Shown: in pieces, positions 26,010 to 33,855 of the stretch
Numbering within the stretch: the stretch's first letter is position 1
Layout: every line of letters starts with the position of its first letter
Source: DATFMH01 sp035267045
GTDB taxonomy: Bacteria; Bacteroidota; Rhodothermia; Balneolales; DATFMH01
DNA: 36,506 nucleotides
Assembly (NCBI GenBank): GCA_035267045.1
Contig: DATFMH010000157.1
Location: 1-36,506 of the forward strand
Direction: 5' to 3'
Program-made: the position numbers and the translations under genes
Notes under the pieces: model-generated
Told to the model about the DNA's origin: nothing
Databases searched by the model: none
Seen by the model: the letters and a program-made list of their open reading frames with translations, nothing else

Positions 26010-26707
26010 TTAACCGTATTTTTGTATTCCAGCACCAATCGATAAGGCTTCAAATGATGCACTTGCCACCCGGGGGGGATAAGATTCTGCATTTCCTGAA
26101 GAGTGAAACTTCTCTGTATGGATAACTGACCGTCATCCGAGATAAAAGAATTTCTGAAAAAGGGCTTCGTTAAAACTTTGAACAGAAAATAAGCGATGTC
26201 ACTTCGTTCTATATCATTAAACAAAACACGGCCCCTGCAAATTTTTACAGAATCAGTGAGTAACTGTGTTATTTCTTCTCTTGAAAGATGATGCATCAAA
26301 TGATTGGAAATAACATAATCATAGGTTCTGTTATCATCGACTATTTCAGATAATGAAATATTTTCAAAATGAAAATTAGCCGGCCAGGATTGCTGTTGTA
26401 CATATTCCAATGCTCTCGAATCCGTTTCAATTCCTGTAATAAGAAAGTTAAAATCATCTGCTTTGGCCCATCTGTAGAGATATCGTATAATATCTGCGCC
26501 GCCGAACCCTATATCAAGAAGTGAATACGTTTGACCTTTCTTCAGCTCCGGTTTTATATGTGTTTGATAGATTCGCCTCCAGCGTGAAAGTATCCGATTG
26601 AGGAGGCTGAAATGACGATAAGTGGCAAAAAGCATATCCCTGTCACAATCAGGTTTATCCATCCATTCGATTACTGATGTATCACGTTTAGTCAATAAAA
26701 GAGGCAT
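26006..26707 (-). CDS. Class I SAM-dependent methyltransferase of the type III PKS operon
   Basis: 233 residues from the ATG at 26707, 4 nt after the PKS stop. A TTG at 26719 overlapping the PKS end is possible but less likely. SAM motif I is LLDIGFGGADI (63-73). An acidic residue at the end of beta 2 (GIETDSRALEY) and a motif-IV-like DYVISNHLMHHL follow, with a post-core segment GRVLFNDIERS. Its start (IEWMDKPDCDRDMLFATYRHF...LN) resembles methyltransferases I recall beside type III PKSs in Bacteroidota-like genomes. Probable role: O- or C-methylation of the PKS product. Unlike SrsB of Streptomyces, it is not a membrane isoprenylcysteine-type methyltransferase. Confidence 0.85.
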   Translation of the reverse strand: MPLLLTKRDTSVIEWMDKPDCDRDMLFATYRHFSLLNRILSRWRRIYQTHIKPELKKGQTYSLLDIGFGGADIIRYLYRWAKADDFNFLITGIETDSRALEYVQQQSWPANFHFENISLSEIVDDNRTYDYVISNHLMHHLSREEITQLLTDSVKICRGRVLFNDIERSDIAYFLFKVLTKPFFRNSFISDDGQLSIQRSFTLQEMQNLIPPGWQVHHLKPYRLVLEYKNTVK

Positions 26708-26711
26708 AATA

Positions 26712-27830
26712 TCAATCAAGTACAGGGTTTTTTGTTAAAAGGCCGCTTTCAATTGTTAATCCGGGCCCAAATGCCATAGCATAGACATTTTCATTTTCGT
26801 GAGCAGAAGGTTTACTCAGGAGATTTTTCAGGACAAAAATAATCGTAGCACTGCTCATATTACCAAAATCTCTCAAAACTTCTCTTGAGGCCGCGGTCTG
26901 CTCCCCGGTCAGATTCAGACTTTTCTGAACATTATCGACTATAGCGCGTCCTCCGGGGTGTATTGCCCAATAGTCAATATCATTTTTATCCATCTTGTGT
27001 GCATTAAAAAACGGATCTACAATACTTGTGATATTCTCACCGATTATTTTCGGCACATAGGTCGACAGTTTCATATCAAAACCGTTGTTACCTATAGTCC
27101 AGGCCATATCTTCCTCGCCGGAGGGAGCCACAGTTGTTGTAAAATCGTTCATCTCGAAAATACCTGAAGATGTTTCCGGAATACGGGCACTCACCATCAT
27201 CCCGCCACCGCCATCCGCAAATAATGAAGCGGATATCAGAAAATCGGACTCTTCCCTGAATTGAAGGTGCAGGGTACATAACTCGAGTGATACGATCAGG
27301 ACATTGGCACTGGGATCAGACTCACAAATGCTTTTTGCCATTTTTAAAGCCGGAAACGTTGCATAGCAACCCATAAATCCCAGGTGAAATCGGTGGGTAT
27401 TCGGAGAAAGGTTCAATTCTTTGACAATAAAATAATCGGGACCGGGCGCAAAAAATCCGGTGCAGGAGACAGTGATCACATGAGTAATATCCTTATAGTC
27501 TATATGCCTGCAATTATCGATAGTCCTGCGGGCTATGTCGATATATAATTTTTTCGCCTCACGAATATATAATTCATTACGGTGTTTAGTCGATGGCATT
27601 GAAAGCGAACCGTTGATCGATTCAAAAAAATCAGGGACCGGCATATCATTATCAAAATCTTTAATAACGGTATGTCGTTGATCGATTCCCGATTGTGAGT
27701 AGATCCGGTGAATAATTCGTTTTGTCAGTTCGTTATCACTGACATGCTCTTTCATGAAATCCCGGATGTAATCCTGATCATAAGCGGTTTCCGGTACTCC
27801 CGTCTCAATTTGATGAATATAGACTGGCAT
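26712..27830 (-). CDS. Type III polyketide synthase (chalcone/stilbene synthase-like)
   Basis: 372 residues, the usual size. The thiolase-fold catalytic triad is visible: C155 in GFMGCYATFPALK, H291 in WAIHPGGRAIVD and N324 in DFGNMSSATI. VSCTGFFAPGPDY (121-133) and SLFADGGGGMMV (202-213) are family hallmarks. The homodimer extends an acyl-CoA starter with malonyl-CoA and cyclises it, giving alkylresorcinols or alkylpyrones in many bacteria. The starter cannot be predicted safely. It is the first gene of a tight operon (methyltransferase 4 nt downstream, monooxygenase overlapping that by 4 nt), 119 bp behind a MATE exporter gene on the same strand. Confidence 0.93.
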   Translation of the reverse strand: MPVYIHQIETGVPETAYDQDYIRDFMKEHVSDNELTKRIIHRIYSQSGIDQRHTVIKDFDNDMPVPDFFESINGSLSMPSTKHRNELYIREAKKLYIDIARRTIDNCRHIDYKDITHVITVSCTGFFAPGPDYFIVKELNLSPNTHRFHLGFMGCYATFPALKMAKSICESDPSANVLIVSLELCTLHLQFREESDFLISASLFADGGGGMMVSARIPETSSGIFEMNDFTTTVAPSGEEDMAWTIGNNGFDMKLSTYVPKIIGENITSIVDPFFNAHKMDKNDIDYWAIHPGGRAIVDNVQKSLNLTGEQTAASREVLRDFGNMSSATIIFVLKNLLSKPSAHENENVYAMAFGPGLTIESGLLTKNPVLD

Positions 27831-27949
27831 GACTTCTGGTATGGTTATGTTAATGTATAAAATGACGGATGTGAAGAACCGTAATGTTCCGCCTTTATGA
27901 GCTTAAACCAGAATTATAAGTGCTGCGTTCAACCGACTCTTATGATTGC

Positions 27950-29338
27950 TTAATTAACCGTTTTATCCTTATTCAGTAGCCGATGTGTCAGGTAGAGAAA
28001 ACGGGAATTATGAAGGAGAGCAGCTGATGTGAGGCCGGCGATTAATCCGATCCAGAAGCCTTGTGGTCCATAGTGTTGGATAAGGCCGAAATAGTAACCT
28101 GTAGTGAGTCCGATTGCCCAATACGCGATGATATTTACAAACATAGGTATTCGTGTGTCTTTTAAACCCCTGAGGGCACCGATGCCACTGACTTGCAAGC
28201 CATCGGATATTTGAAAGATGGCAGCAAATTGAAGCAGGTAAACGGCAATATCCTGTACATGAGTACTATGAGTATAGATATTTGTTATAAAACGGGGGAA
28301 CAGAAAAAGAAGCAGAGCCATACAGGCCATGATACCTGCGCTCAACGCTATTCCGGTAAATCCGGAAAAACGTGCGGCATGAATGTTATTCCGGCCGATA
28401 GCCTGACCTACTCTGACAGTTATGGCTGTAGATAAACCAAGAGGAATCATAAATGTTATGGAAGCCACATTAATAGCAATTTGATGACCCGCTACAGCGT
28501 CCGTTCCGAGTGAACCGATGAATAATGCTACCAGGGCAAACATACTCACTTCAAGAAATGTGCTGATGCCATTAGGTACACCTACGTACAACAGCTCTCT
28601 CATGTATTCCCATTCAGGTAAGTGGATGTTATGGAAGATATGGAATCGTTTATAACTTTTTTTAGTTGCGGAATAGATCAAAATCCCTATAAACATAACC
28701 CAGCCAACTATAGCACTCGAGAGCCCGATACCAACAGCTCCCAATGCCGGAAATCCGAGTTTACCGTACATAAACACATAATTACCGGTGATATTGAAAA
28801 ATACTCCAAGTAAGGCAAAATACATCCCCGGTTTTGTGGCACCGATGGCTTCATTAAAAAAGCGCAACACAAGATATGCCCCGATTGCAGGAACACCCCA
28901 TGAAATGGCGTCAAGATAACCCTGGGTGACAGGTATCAGATTTGGATCAACATGCATTATTCCCATCAACCATTCCATATGTCGCAAGAGGAAGAAGACC
29001 GGAATACCGAGAAACTGACTTAACCAAAGTGCCTGACGTACATTTTTACCAATCTTGTGAAGCTTCCTGGCTCCAAATACCTGGGCGATAATTGGACTCG
29101 CTGCCATCAGAACGCCGATTATCATGACAATCAAAGGATTCATTATGGCAGCGCCGATGGCTACGGCAGCAAGTGCTGTGGGATTCAAATGACCGGCCAT
29201 AATGGTGTCAACGAATCCCATCGACATCTGTAACAATTGGCTTGCAATTACCGGAGCTCCAAGCAACAACATCGATTTCGATTCTTTTGCCAGCCGTTCA
29301 CTAAAAGTAAGATTGTTGGTTATTGAAATATGATTCAC
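27950..29338 (-). CDS. MATE-family multidrug/metabolite efflux transporter
   Basis: 462 residues with 12 predicted helices in two homologous halves. The first half carries GAPVIASQLLQMSMGFVDTIMAGHL and the second VGVPNGISTFLEVSMFALVALFIG, the repeated MATE pattern. Its length matches the NorM-like group, which exports organic cations or metabolites in exchange for sodium or protons. The start is GTG at 29338, leaving a normal short N-terminal tail; the next Met lies just before helix 1. It sits 119 bp upstream of the type III PKS on the same strand with no terminator seen, so it may export that pathway's product (inference). A general NorM role is the alternative. Confidence 0.9.
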   Translation of the reverse strand: MNHISITNNLTFSERLAKESKSMLLLGAPVIASQLLQMSMGFVDTIMAGHLNPTALAAVAIGAAIMNPLIVMIIGVLMAASPIIAQVFGARKLHKIGKNVRQALWLSQFLGIPVFFLLRHMEWLMGIMHVDPNLIPVTQGYLDAISWGVPAIGAYLVLRFFNEAIGATKPGMYFALLGVFFNITGNYVFMYGKLGFPALGAVGIGLSSAIVGWVMFIGILIYSATKKSYKRFHIFHNIHLPEWEYMRELLYVGVPNGISTFLEVSMFALVALFIGSLGTDAVAGHQIAINVASITFMIPLGLSTAITVRVGQAIGRNNIHAARFSGFTGIALSAGIMACMALLLFLFPRFITNIYTHSTHVQDIAVYLLQFAAIFQISDGLQVSGIGALRGLKDTRIPMFVNIIAYWAIGLTTGYYFGLIQHYGPQGFWIGLIAGLTSAALLHNSRFLYLTHRLLNKDKTVN

Positions 29339-29445
29339 TTTTAATTGGTTGAATGAAAGAAGCGCAATAATACCAAAATATTACTTAAAATAGCATCCCC
29401 CCGGGGATAAATAACAATTGTTTTATTTTGAATCAGGAAATGATA

Positions 29446-30414
29446 TCAATTAATTAAATTGGGGATATCATCATATCCTTTGCCATTTAATATGCCATGT
29501 ATAGCTTTGGCAGCCAGCATTCCCATGGCATTACGGGTCTCCCGGGTAGCACTTGCGATGTGCGGAACCAGAATACAATTCGGAGCTGTCAGAAGCCCGG
29601 GATGTACTTTTGGCTCTTCTTCGAAGACATCAATTCCAGCTCCTCCTATATTCCCCGAATGAAGAGCATCAGCTAACGCCGCCTCATCAATAACAGGCCC
29701 GCGGGAGGTGTTGATCAGAATTGAACTTTCCGGCATCAGATCTAAGATCTTACGGTTAATGATATGATATGTTTCTTTTGTCATGGGACAGTTAAGAGAT
29801 AATATATCACTGTTTTTCGCCAATTCTTCCACGGAATCCATATAGTGAGCTCCCAGTTCATCCTCGATTACATCTTCAACGCGTTGACGATTATGATAAT
29901 GTATATTCAGGCCGAATCCATTGGCGCGGCGGGCCACAGCCCTGCCTATTCGTCCCATACCGAGTATACCAAGATTTTTCCCGTTGAGCTCCATTCCCAG
30001 AAAACCGAGTGGGTCCCAACCGTCGAATTTATTGGCACGTAAAAAATCCTGGGCCTCACAAAGACGGCGTGCCGCTGCCAGAATGAGGGCAAATGTTCCA
30101 TCGGCACTTGCTTCAGTCAACACATCAGGGGTATTCGCTACTTTAATACCAAGCTTTGTAGCCGCTTTCACATCAATATTATTATAACCAACGGCATGAT
30201 TAGCGATGATTTTAAGATTCTTACCGGCCTTCAGAACCTTTTCTGTTACAGGGACCGAGAGCATGGTTAAAATGGCGTCGTAATCACCTATTATATCTAA
30301 GACATCGTCTTCGGTATGAAACCGACCGCGGGGAGTAACATCCACCTGGTAATATTTTTTTAAAAAATTTATGACATCTTTTATAATGGGTTCGGTAATT
30401 AATACTCTTTTCAT
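29446..30414 (-). CDS. D-2-hydroxyacid dehydrogenase (glycerate/glyoxylate reductase type)
   Basis: 322 residues from the ATG at 30414; a frame-compatible ATG 12 bp earlier adds MREA, but MKRVLITEPI is the family-like start. The NAD(P) Rossmann motif GMGRIG is at 152-157. The catalytic set is R238 in TSRGPVIDE, E267 in DVFEEEP and H285 in VPHIASAT. N-terminal blocks IANHAVGYNNID and TPDVLTEASADG match glyoxylate reductases/D-glycerate dehydrogenases, which interconvert hydroxypyruvate or glyoxylate with D-glycerate or glycolate. The exact substrate is inferred. A terminator upstream (30445-30472) isolates it from the lipoprotein operon, so it begins its own transcript. Confidence 0.9.
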   Translation of the reverse strand: MKRVLITEPIIKDVINFLKKYYQVDVTPRGRFHTEDDVLDIIGDYDAILTMLSVPVTEKVLKAGKNLKIIANHAVGYNNIDVKAATKLGIKVANTPDVLTEASADGTFALILAAARRLCEAQDFLRANKFDGWDPLGFLGMELNGKNLGILGMGRIGRAVARRANGFGLNIHYHNRQRVEDVIEDELGAHYMDSVEELAKNSDILSLNCPMTKETYHIINRKILDLMPESSILINTSRGPVIDEAALADALHSGNIGGAGIDVFEEEPKVHPGLLTAPNCILVPHIASATRETRNAMGMLAAKAIHGILNGKGYDDIPNLIN

Positions 30415-30444
30415 GGCTTCTCTCATCCTTAACTAATGATATAA

Positions 30445-30472
30445 AATAAAAAAGCCCGCTTTAGCCGGGCTT
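30445..30472 (-). terminator. Terminator of the LytR_C-rsfS-lipoprotein operon
   Basis: On the minus strand a 7-bp stem (AAGCCCG/CGGGCTT) with a 7-nt loop runs into TTTTTTATTTT. It begins about 30 nt past the lipoprotein stop (30501). Confidence 0.9.
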
Positions 30473-30500
30473 GTAATTTATTGAATGAGAGAATCGTATG

Positions 30501-31043
30501 CTAAAAAGCTTTTATTTTACCATCGATTTTGTAATAGGTAACAGATTTATATTCGAAATAACCCAGGCCGTCATAAATAAATGTGAATGGTTTCAGTGCC
30601 TGTGTACAAATCTTATCTTTCTGTTTCCAGGTTTTGATAGAAAGGCTCAGCGTATCACCATCAATGGCTTTGTGAACATTATATAACTGACAGCAGCCAT
30701 CGGGTAAGTCACCTTTTATTAAAAGAACTTTTTTGTCTTTGTAGGTTACTTTTTCAATGGAGTTAATATATGCCTGGCGGATAATAATATTCGTTGTATT
30801 GGGCGACTGAATAGTATGCAGATTGGTTAAGGAATCATCTGTAATAGATTTCATCGTTGATGTAACCTTATTTTGAGATGAATCAGTCGAATCAGAATCT
30901 GCGGCGGCAGTTGCAGTCGTTGTAGTGTCAACGGAATTGTTTTCAATAGCCCGGGACTTTGTATCATTGGATTTACGGCCACAAGCTGTTATAACAGAAA
31001 AGCTTATTAGTAAACAGAGTAATATGAATACTCCGTTTTTCAT
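30501..31043 (-). CDS. Hypothetical lipoprotein with Ser/Thr/Asp linker
   Basis: 180 residues. A lipoprotein signal ends in the lipobox VITAC (C21). A low-complexity Ser/Thr/Asp/Ala linker (about 25-75) follows, then a compact domain (about 85-175). The domain holds LLIKGDLPDGCCQLYNVHKA, KDKICTQALKPFTFIYD and a Tyr-rich end. From memory the GDLPDGC...CTQAL pattern recurs in other small bacterial envelope lipoproteins of unknown function, with the cysteines perhaps paired; this was not searched. Its ATG overlaps the rsfS stop in ATGA, so translation is probably coupled to a ribosome-silencing factor, an unexpected partner for an envelope lipoprotein. Function unknown. Confidence 0.75.
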   Translation of the reverse strand: MKNGVFILLCLLISFSVITACGRKSNDTKSRAIENNSVDTTTTATAAADSDSTDSSQNKVTSTMKSITDDSLTNLHTIQSPNTTNIIIRQAYINSIEKVTYKDKKVLLIKGDLPDGCCQLYNVHKAIDGDTLSLSIKTWKQKDKICTQALKPFTFIYDGLGYFEYKSVTYYKIDGKIKAF

Positions 31044-31459
31044 TGGTATGTTTCTTCAGTGATTTGGGTTATGACAGCATCATTCCACATCTTTTCCAAA
31101 TTATAGAATTCCCGTAACTCTTTATTAAAGATATGAACAACTACATTTACATAATCGAGTATCACCCACCGTCTTGAGTCCAGGCCTTCTTTTTTCCATA
31201 CACTTTCGCCAACTGACTCACGAGTTTGTTTAGTTACACTATCCGCCAAAGCTTTGATCTGGACATCTGTTGTGGCATGACAAACGATGAAATAATCGGT
31301 TAAGGATGTCAGGCCTCGTACGTCTAATCTAATGATATCTTCACCCTTTTTATCAAGCAGGGCTTTTTCTATTGTTGTTAAAAGGTTTTGAGTTTCCTCC
31401 GGTATAGGCGATGAATTAGTCTCTAAATGAGTGCTTGTATTTATTTTTTCTTTTGTCAT
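31040..31459 (-). CDS. rsfS: Ribosomal silencing factor RsfS (Iojap family)
   Basis: 139 residues. The Iojap/RsfS core covers about 25-130: GEDIIRLDVRGLTSLTDYFIVCHATTDVQ, then KKEGLDSRRWVILDYVNVVVHIFNKELREFYNLEKMWNDA. The W-x-x-L-D-Y-x-x-VVVHIF and FY-LE-xx-W-xDA runs are diagnostic. It binds ribosomal protein uL14 and blocks subunit joining, lowering translation under nutrient limitation. About 20 polar residues precede the core. It lies 11 nt after the LytR_C gene and overlaps the lipoprotein gene by 4 nt. Confidence 0.95.
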   Translation of the reverse strand: MTKEKINTSTHLETNSSPIPEETQNLLTTIEKALLDKKGEDIIRLDVRGLTSLTDYFIVCHATTDVQIKALADSVTKQTRESVGESVWKKEGLDSRRWVILDYVNVVVHIFNKELREFYNLEKMWNDAVITQITEETYQ

Positions 31460-31470
31460 GTAGTAATCGT

Positions 31471-31911
31471 TTATTTTAGCTTTTCGTAATCGGATCCAAT
31501 AACGACCGTGGCATCAAGGTAGTAATTGGGTGATATCTCCTGAATGATATTTTTTTTATTGATTCCAAGCGCGTGTGCTACTCTTCGGGCATTTTGCATG
31601 TTACCACTACGGTCAATTACCATGGAATGTGTGATGTCAAATGTTTCGAAATTGCCGGAGTGTACCACGTCAAAACCATCCTGTCGTAACCTGTTGGTAA
31701 ATCGGTTAGCTAATCCCTGTACCCCGCATCCGTTAAGGACCTCAATTTGAATGACTTTACCTATTAAGTTCTTTTGATTGCTGGCACGTTCATTTTGGAT
31801 ACGCGGGTATACGATGCGTGTTACGAGTGCAATTAACAAAAAGGCAAGCAACAGACTTAAAAAACCAATAACCGCGTTAAGTGCAAAATTTGAACTGTTT
31901 TTTGCGGCCAT
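31471..31911 (-). CDS. Membrane-anchored LytR C-terminal (LytR_C) domain protein
   Basis: 146 residues. One N-terminal membrane helix (about 12-32, AVIGFLSLLLAFLLIALVTRI) is followed by a LytR_C domain (about 50-143). The domain has IQIEVLNGCGVQGLANRFTNRL, GFDVV, MVIDRSGNMQNARRVAHALGI and DATVVIGSDYEKL. The N-terminal LCP transferase domain of LytR-CpsA-Psr proteins is absent, so this is the stand-alone form. It probably faces the periplasm, and its role is unknown; a cell-wall link is only a family-based guess. It sits immediately upstream of rsfS. Confidence 0.85.
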   Translation of the reverse strand: MAAKNSSNFALNAVIGFLSLLLAFLLIALVTRIVYPRIQNERASNQKNLIGKVIQIEVLNGCGVQGLANRFTNRLRQDGFDVVHSGNFETFDITHSMVIDRSGNMQNARRVAHALGINKKNIIQEISPNYYLDATVVIGSDYEKLK

Positions 31912-31959
31912 GTAGCTTATATACTATGCTTATTAAGATATTGTATTATCATTGATCCC

Positions 31960-32475
31960 TTAGTATCCGAATCTATCAAAGCCGTTGCCATAGCCATAAC
32001 CGTATCCAAAAGGATTATACCCACCGCCATAAAAACCATAGGGATTTTGTGAAAAATGGATCGAAATACTACTATTATTCCCTATTTTATAATTCAAATC
32101 GGCATTACGGACAAAAATTTTAAAATTATTTTTTCCACCAGGTCCAAGCATTCCATTACCGAAAGGTGAATTAGCCATTGAAATATCCAAACGGCCTGTT
32201 AATCGATCACTAAAATCGAATAACATGGAGTTTGTGAATATATTCTCGTTCATATAATGATTGCCAAAACTCGTGAAGTTCATTTCAAGTGATTGGTGCA
32301 TATGAACGGTGGCGAGATTTAATAATTTAAAACCAGGTTTTTGGGCTTTTTTTACAATATCACCGGTGTTGTTTAGGGGAGAATGCAGGTTTTTTACCAA
32401 CTGAGCGTTTGCCTTGCCACTAACTAACAGCACTGCTCCCAAAATAATACTGATGAAAATAGTACGTTTCATCAT
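31960..32475 (-). CDS. Secreted hypothetical protein with Gly/Tyr/Phe-rich tail
   Basis: 171 residues. The signal peptide (MMKRT, a hydrophobic run, cleavage near ANAQ at ~25) shows export. The middle (about 50-140) has alternating hydrophobic/polar stretches such as HQSLEMNFTSFG, NSMLFDFSDRLTGRLDISM, FKIFVRNADLNYKI and SSISIHFSQNP, typical of beta strands, perhaps a small outer-membrane or surface beta structure. The last ~25 residues are Gly/Tyr/Phe-rich. I recall similar proteins beside LytR_C/RsfS genes in marine FCB bacteria but cannot confirm. The first ATG is chosen; the second Met is equally possible. It lies 48 bp before the LytR_C gene and is probably co-transcribed. Confidence 0.7.
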   Translation of the reverse strand: MMKRTIFISIILGAVLLVSGKANAQLVKNLHSPLNNTGDIVKKAQKPGFKLLNLATVHMHQSLEMNFTSFGNHYMNENIFTNSMLFDFSDRLTGRLDISMANSPFGNGMLGPGGKNNFKIFVRNADLNYKIGNNSSISIHFSQNPYGFYGGGYNPFGYGYGYGNGFDRFGY

Positions 32476-32606
32476 AATAAATGTTTTTACGTTAGACGTG
32501 ATACATATAATATAATAAATGTCAACACTTATAACGTAATGAATTCTGAATAATTATTCTACAGTAAACAGTTCGACAAAAAAATCTTTTTACTTGCTTA
32601 AAAATG

Positions 32607-32692
32607 CGGAGGTGGAGGGATTCGAACCCCCGGTACCTAAAAGGTACAACGGTTTTCGAGACCGCCCCGTTCGACCGCTCCGGCACACCTCC
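32607..32692 (-). tRNA. tRNA-Ser(CGA)
   Basis: An 86-nt class II tRNA on the minus strand. It has acceptor GGAGGTG/CACCTCC, a 3-bp D stem CCG/CGG, an anticodon loop CTCGAAA giving anticodon CGA (reads UCG), a long variable arm (GTACC/GGTAC) and T loop TTCGAAT with stem GGGGG/CCCTC. The discriminator is G. CCA is not encoded. Confidence 0.96.
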
Positions 32693-32805
32693 GTGAGACT
32701 GACTTGTCACAGCCCGATGAATCCTTTATATTAACTAACTTTCTTAGTTTTCGAAATAGGAAAAATAGAAATTAACACGTTTCACAAACTCTCTCAAAAA
32801 TAAGA

Positions 32806-33852
32806 ATGAAATTAACAGATTTTAAATACGATATAGAAAAACTAAAAATTCCGGATGTACCGGCAGAGCCGCGAGACTCGGCTAAACTTATGGTTTTAAA
32901 TCGAGCAAACAAAACAATCGAACATAAAACTTTTGCCGACATTCACGAATATTTTAATGAGGGGGATTGTTTAGTCTATAACAATACTAAAGTGTTTCCG
33001 GCACGTCTCAAGGGGAAAAAAGAGAAGACTGACGCCAATGTTGAGGTGTTTTTACTGAGAGAATTACAACCTGAGAACATGTTATGGGATGTTTTGGTTG
33101 AACCGGCTCGTAAGATCCGTATAGGAAACAAACTGTATTTCAATGATGAGTTGGTTGCAGAAGTAGTAGACAATACAACATCCCGGGGACGCACAATTCG
33201 CTTCCTTTTTGATGGCCCCAACGACGAACTTTACTCTATTCTTGACCGTATCGGTCAAATGCCCTTACCTCCATATATAAAACGTAAGCCGGTTGAAGAA
33301 GATAAAGTCCGTTATCAAACGGTATTCGCTAAAGAACGAGGTGCCGTTGCCGCTCCCACGGCGGGAATGCATTTCACGGAAGAGCTCCTGGAGAAAATTC
33401 AGAAAAAAGGTGTTCATATGGCTCCGGTTACTTTACATATTGGGTGGGGAACATTTCGCCCGGTAGAAGTCGAGGATCTGACCAAACACCGCATGGATTC
33501 CGAAAATTATTTCATATCCGCTGAAAGCTCTAAAACGATTAACAATGTTCTCTCCGCTAAGAAAAATAAAGTGGTCGTCTGCGGAACCAGTGCCGTGCGG
33601 GCTGTGGAAACCAGTATCATGGCCAGTGGTATGCTTAAACCATCGACGGGGTGGACAGATAAATTTATTTATCCTCCGTACGATTTTAAGATTACGGAAG
33701 CATTAATAACAAATTTTCATCGTCCCGAATCGACGCTTCTCATGTTGGCCGCTGCATTTGCCGATTATGATTTTCTAATGGAAGCATATGAAGAAGCCAA
33801 AAAGAAAAAGTACCGCTTCTTCTCGTTCGGCGACGCCATGTTAATTATTTAA
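32806..33852 (+). CDS. queA: tRNA preQ1(34) S-adenosylmethionine ribosyltransferase-isomerase QueA
   Basis: 348 residues, the normal length. QueA transfers and rearranges the ribosyl part of SAM onto preQ1 at tRNA position 34, forming epoxyqueuosine. Family blocks are clear: CLVYNNTKVFPARLKG, GQMPLPPYIKR, YQTVFAKERGAVAAPTAGMHFT, VTLHIGWGTFRPV, HRMDSENYFI, GTSAVRAVETS and LITNFHRPESTLLMLAAAFA. The family-typical LHVGLGTF reads LHIGWGTF here, a mild change. The gene heads a likely operon: ispD starts 3 nt after its stop. Confidence 0.96.
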   Translation: MKLTDFKYDIEKLKIPDVPAEPRDSAKLMVLNRANKTIEHKTFADIHEYFNEGDCLVYNNTKVFPARLKGKKEKTDANVEVFLLRELQPENMLWDVLVEPARKIRIGNKLYFNDELVAEVVDNTTSRGRTIRFLFDGPNDELYSILDRIGQMPLPPYIKRKPVEEDKVRYQTVFAKERGAVAAPTAGMHFTEELLEKIQKKGVHMAPVTLHIGWGTFRPVEVEDLTKHRMDSENYFISAESSKTINNVLSAKKNKVVVCGTSAVRAVETSIMASGMLKPSTGWTDKFIYPPYDFKITEALITNFHRPESTLLMLAAAFADYDFLMEAYEEAKKKKYRFFSFGDAMLII

Positions 33853-33855
33853 AAG

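Noticed and set aside
26708..26719. TTG start of the methyltransferase overlapping the PKS end
   Set aside because: An ATG lies four codons downstream, just after the PKS stop, and no evidence favours the rarer start.
29395..29408. ATCCCCCCGGGGAT as a terminator of the MATE upstream region
   Set aside because: The loop would be only 2 nt and no T-tract follows on either strand.
32522..32710. 62-codon minus-strand frame over tRNA-Ser
   Set aside because: The frame reads through the tRNA (the GVPERSNG...RYRGFESLHLR pattern is a known tRNA translation artefact).
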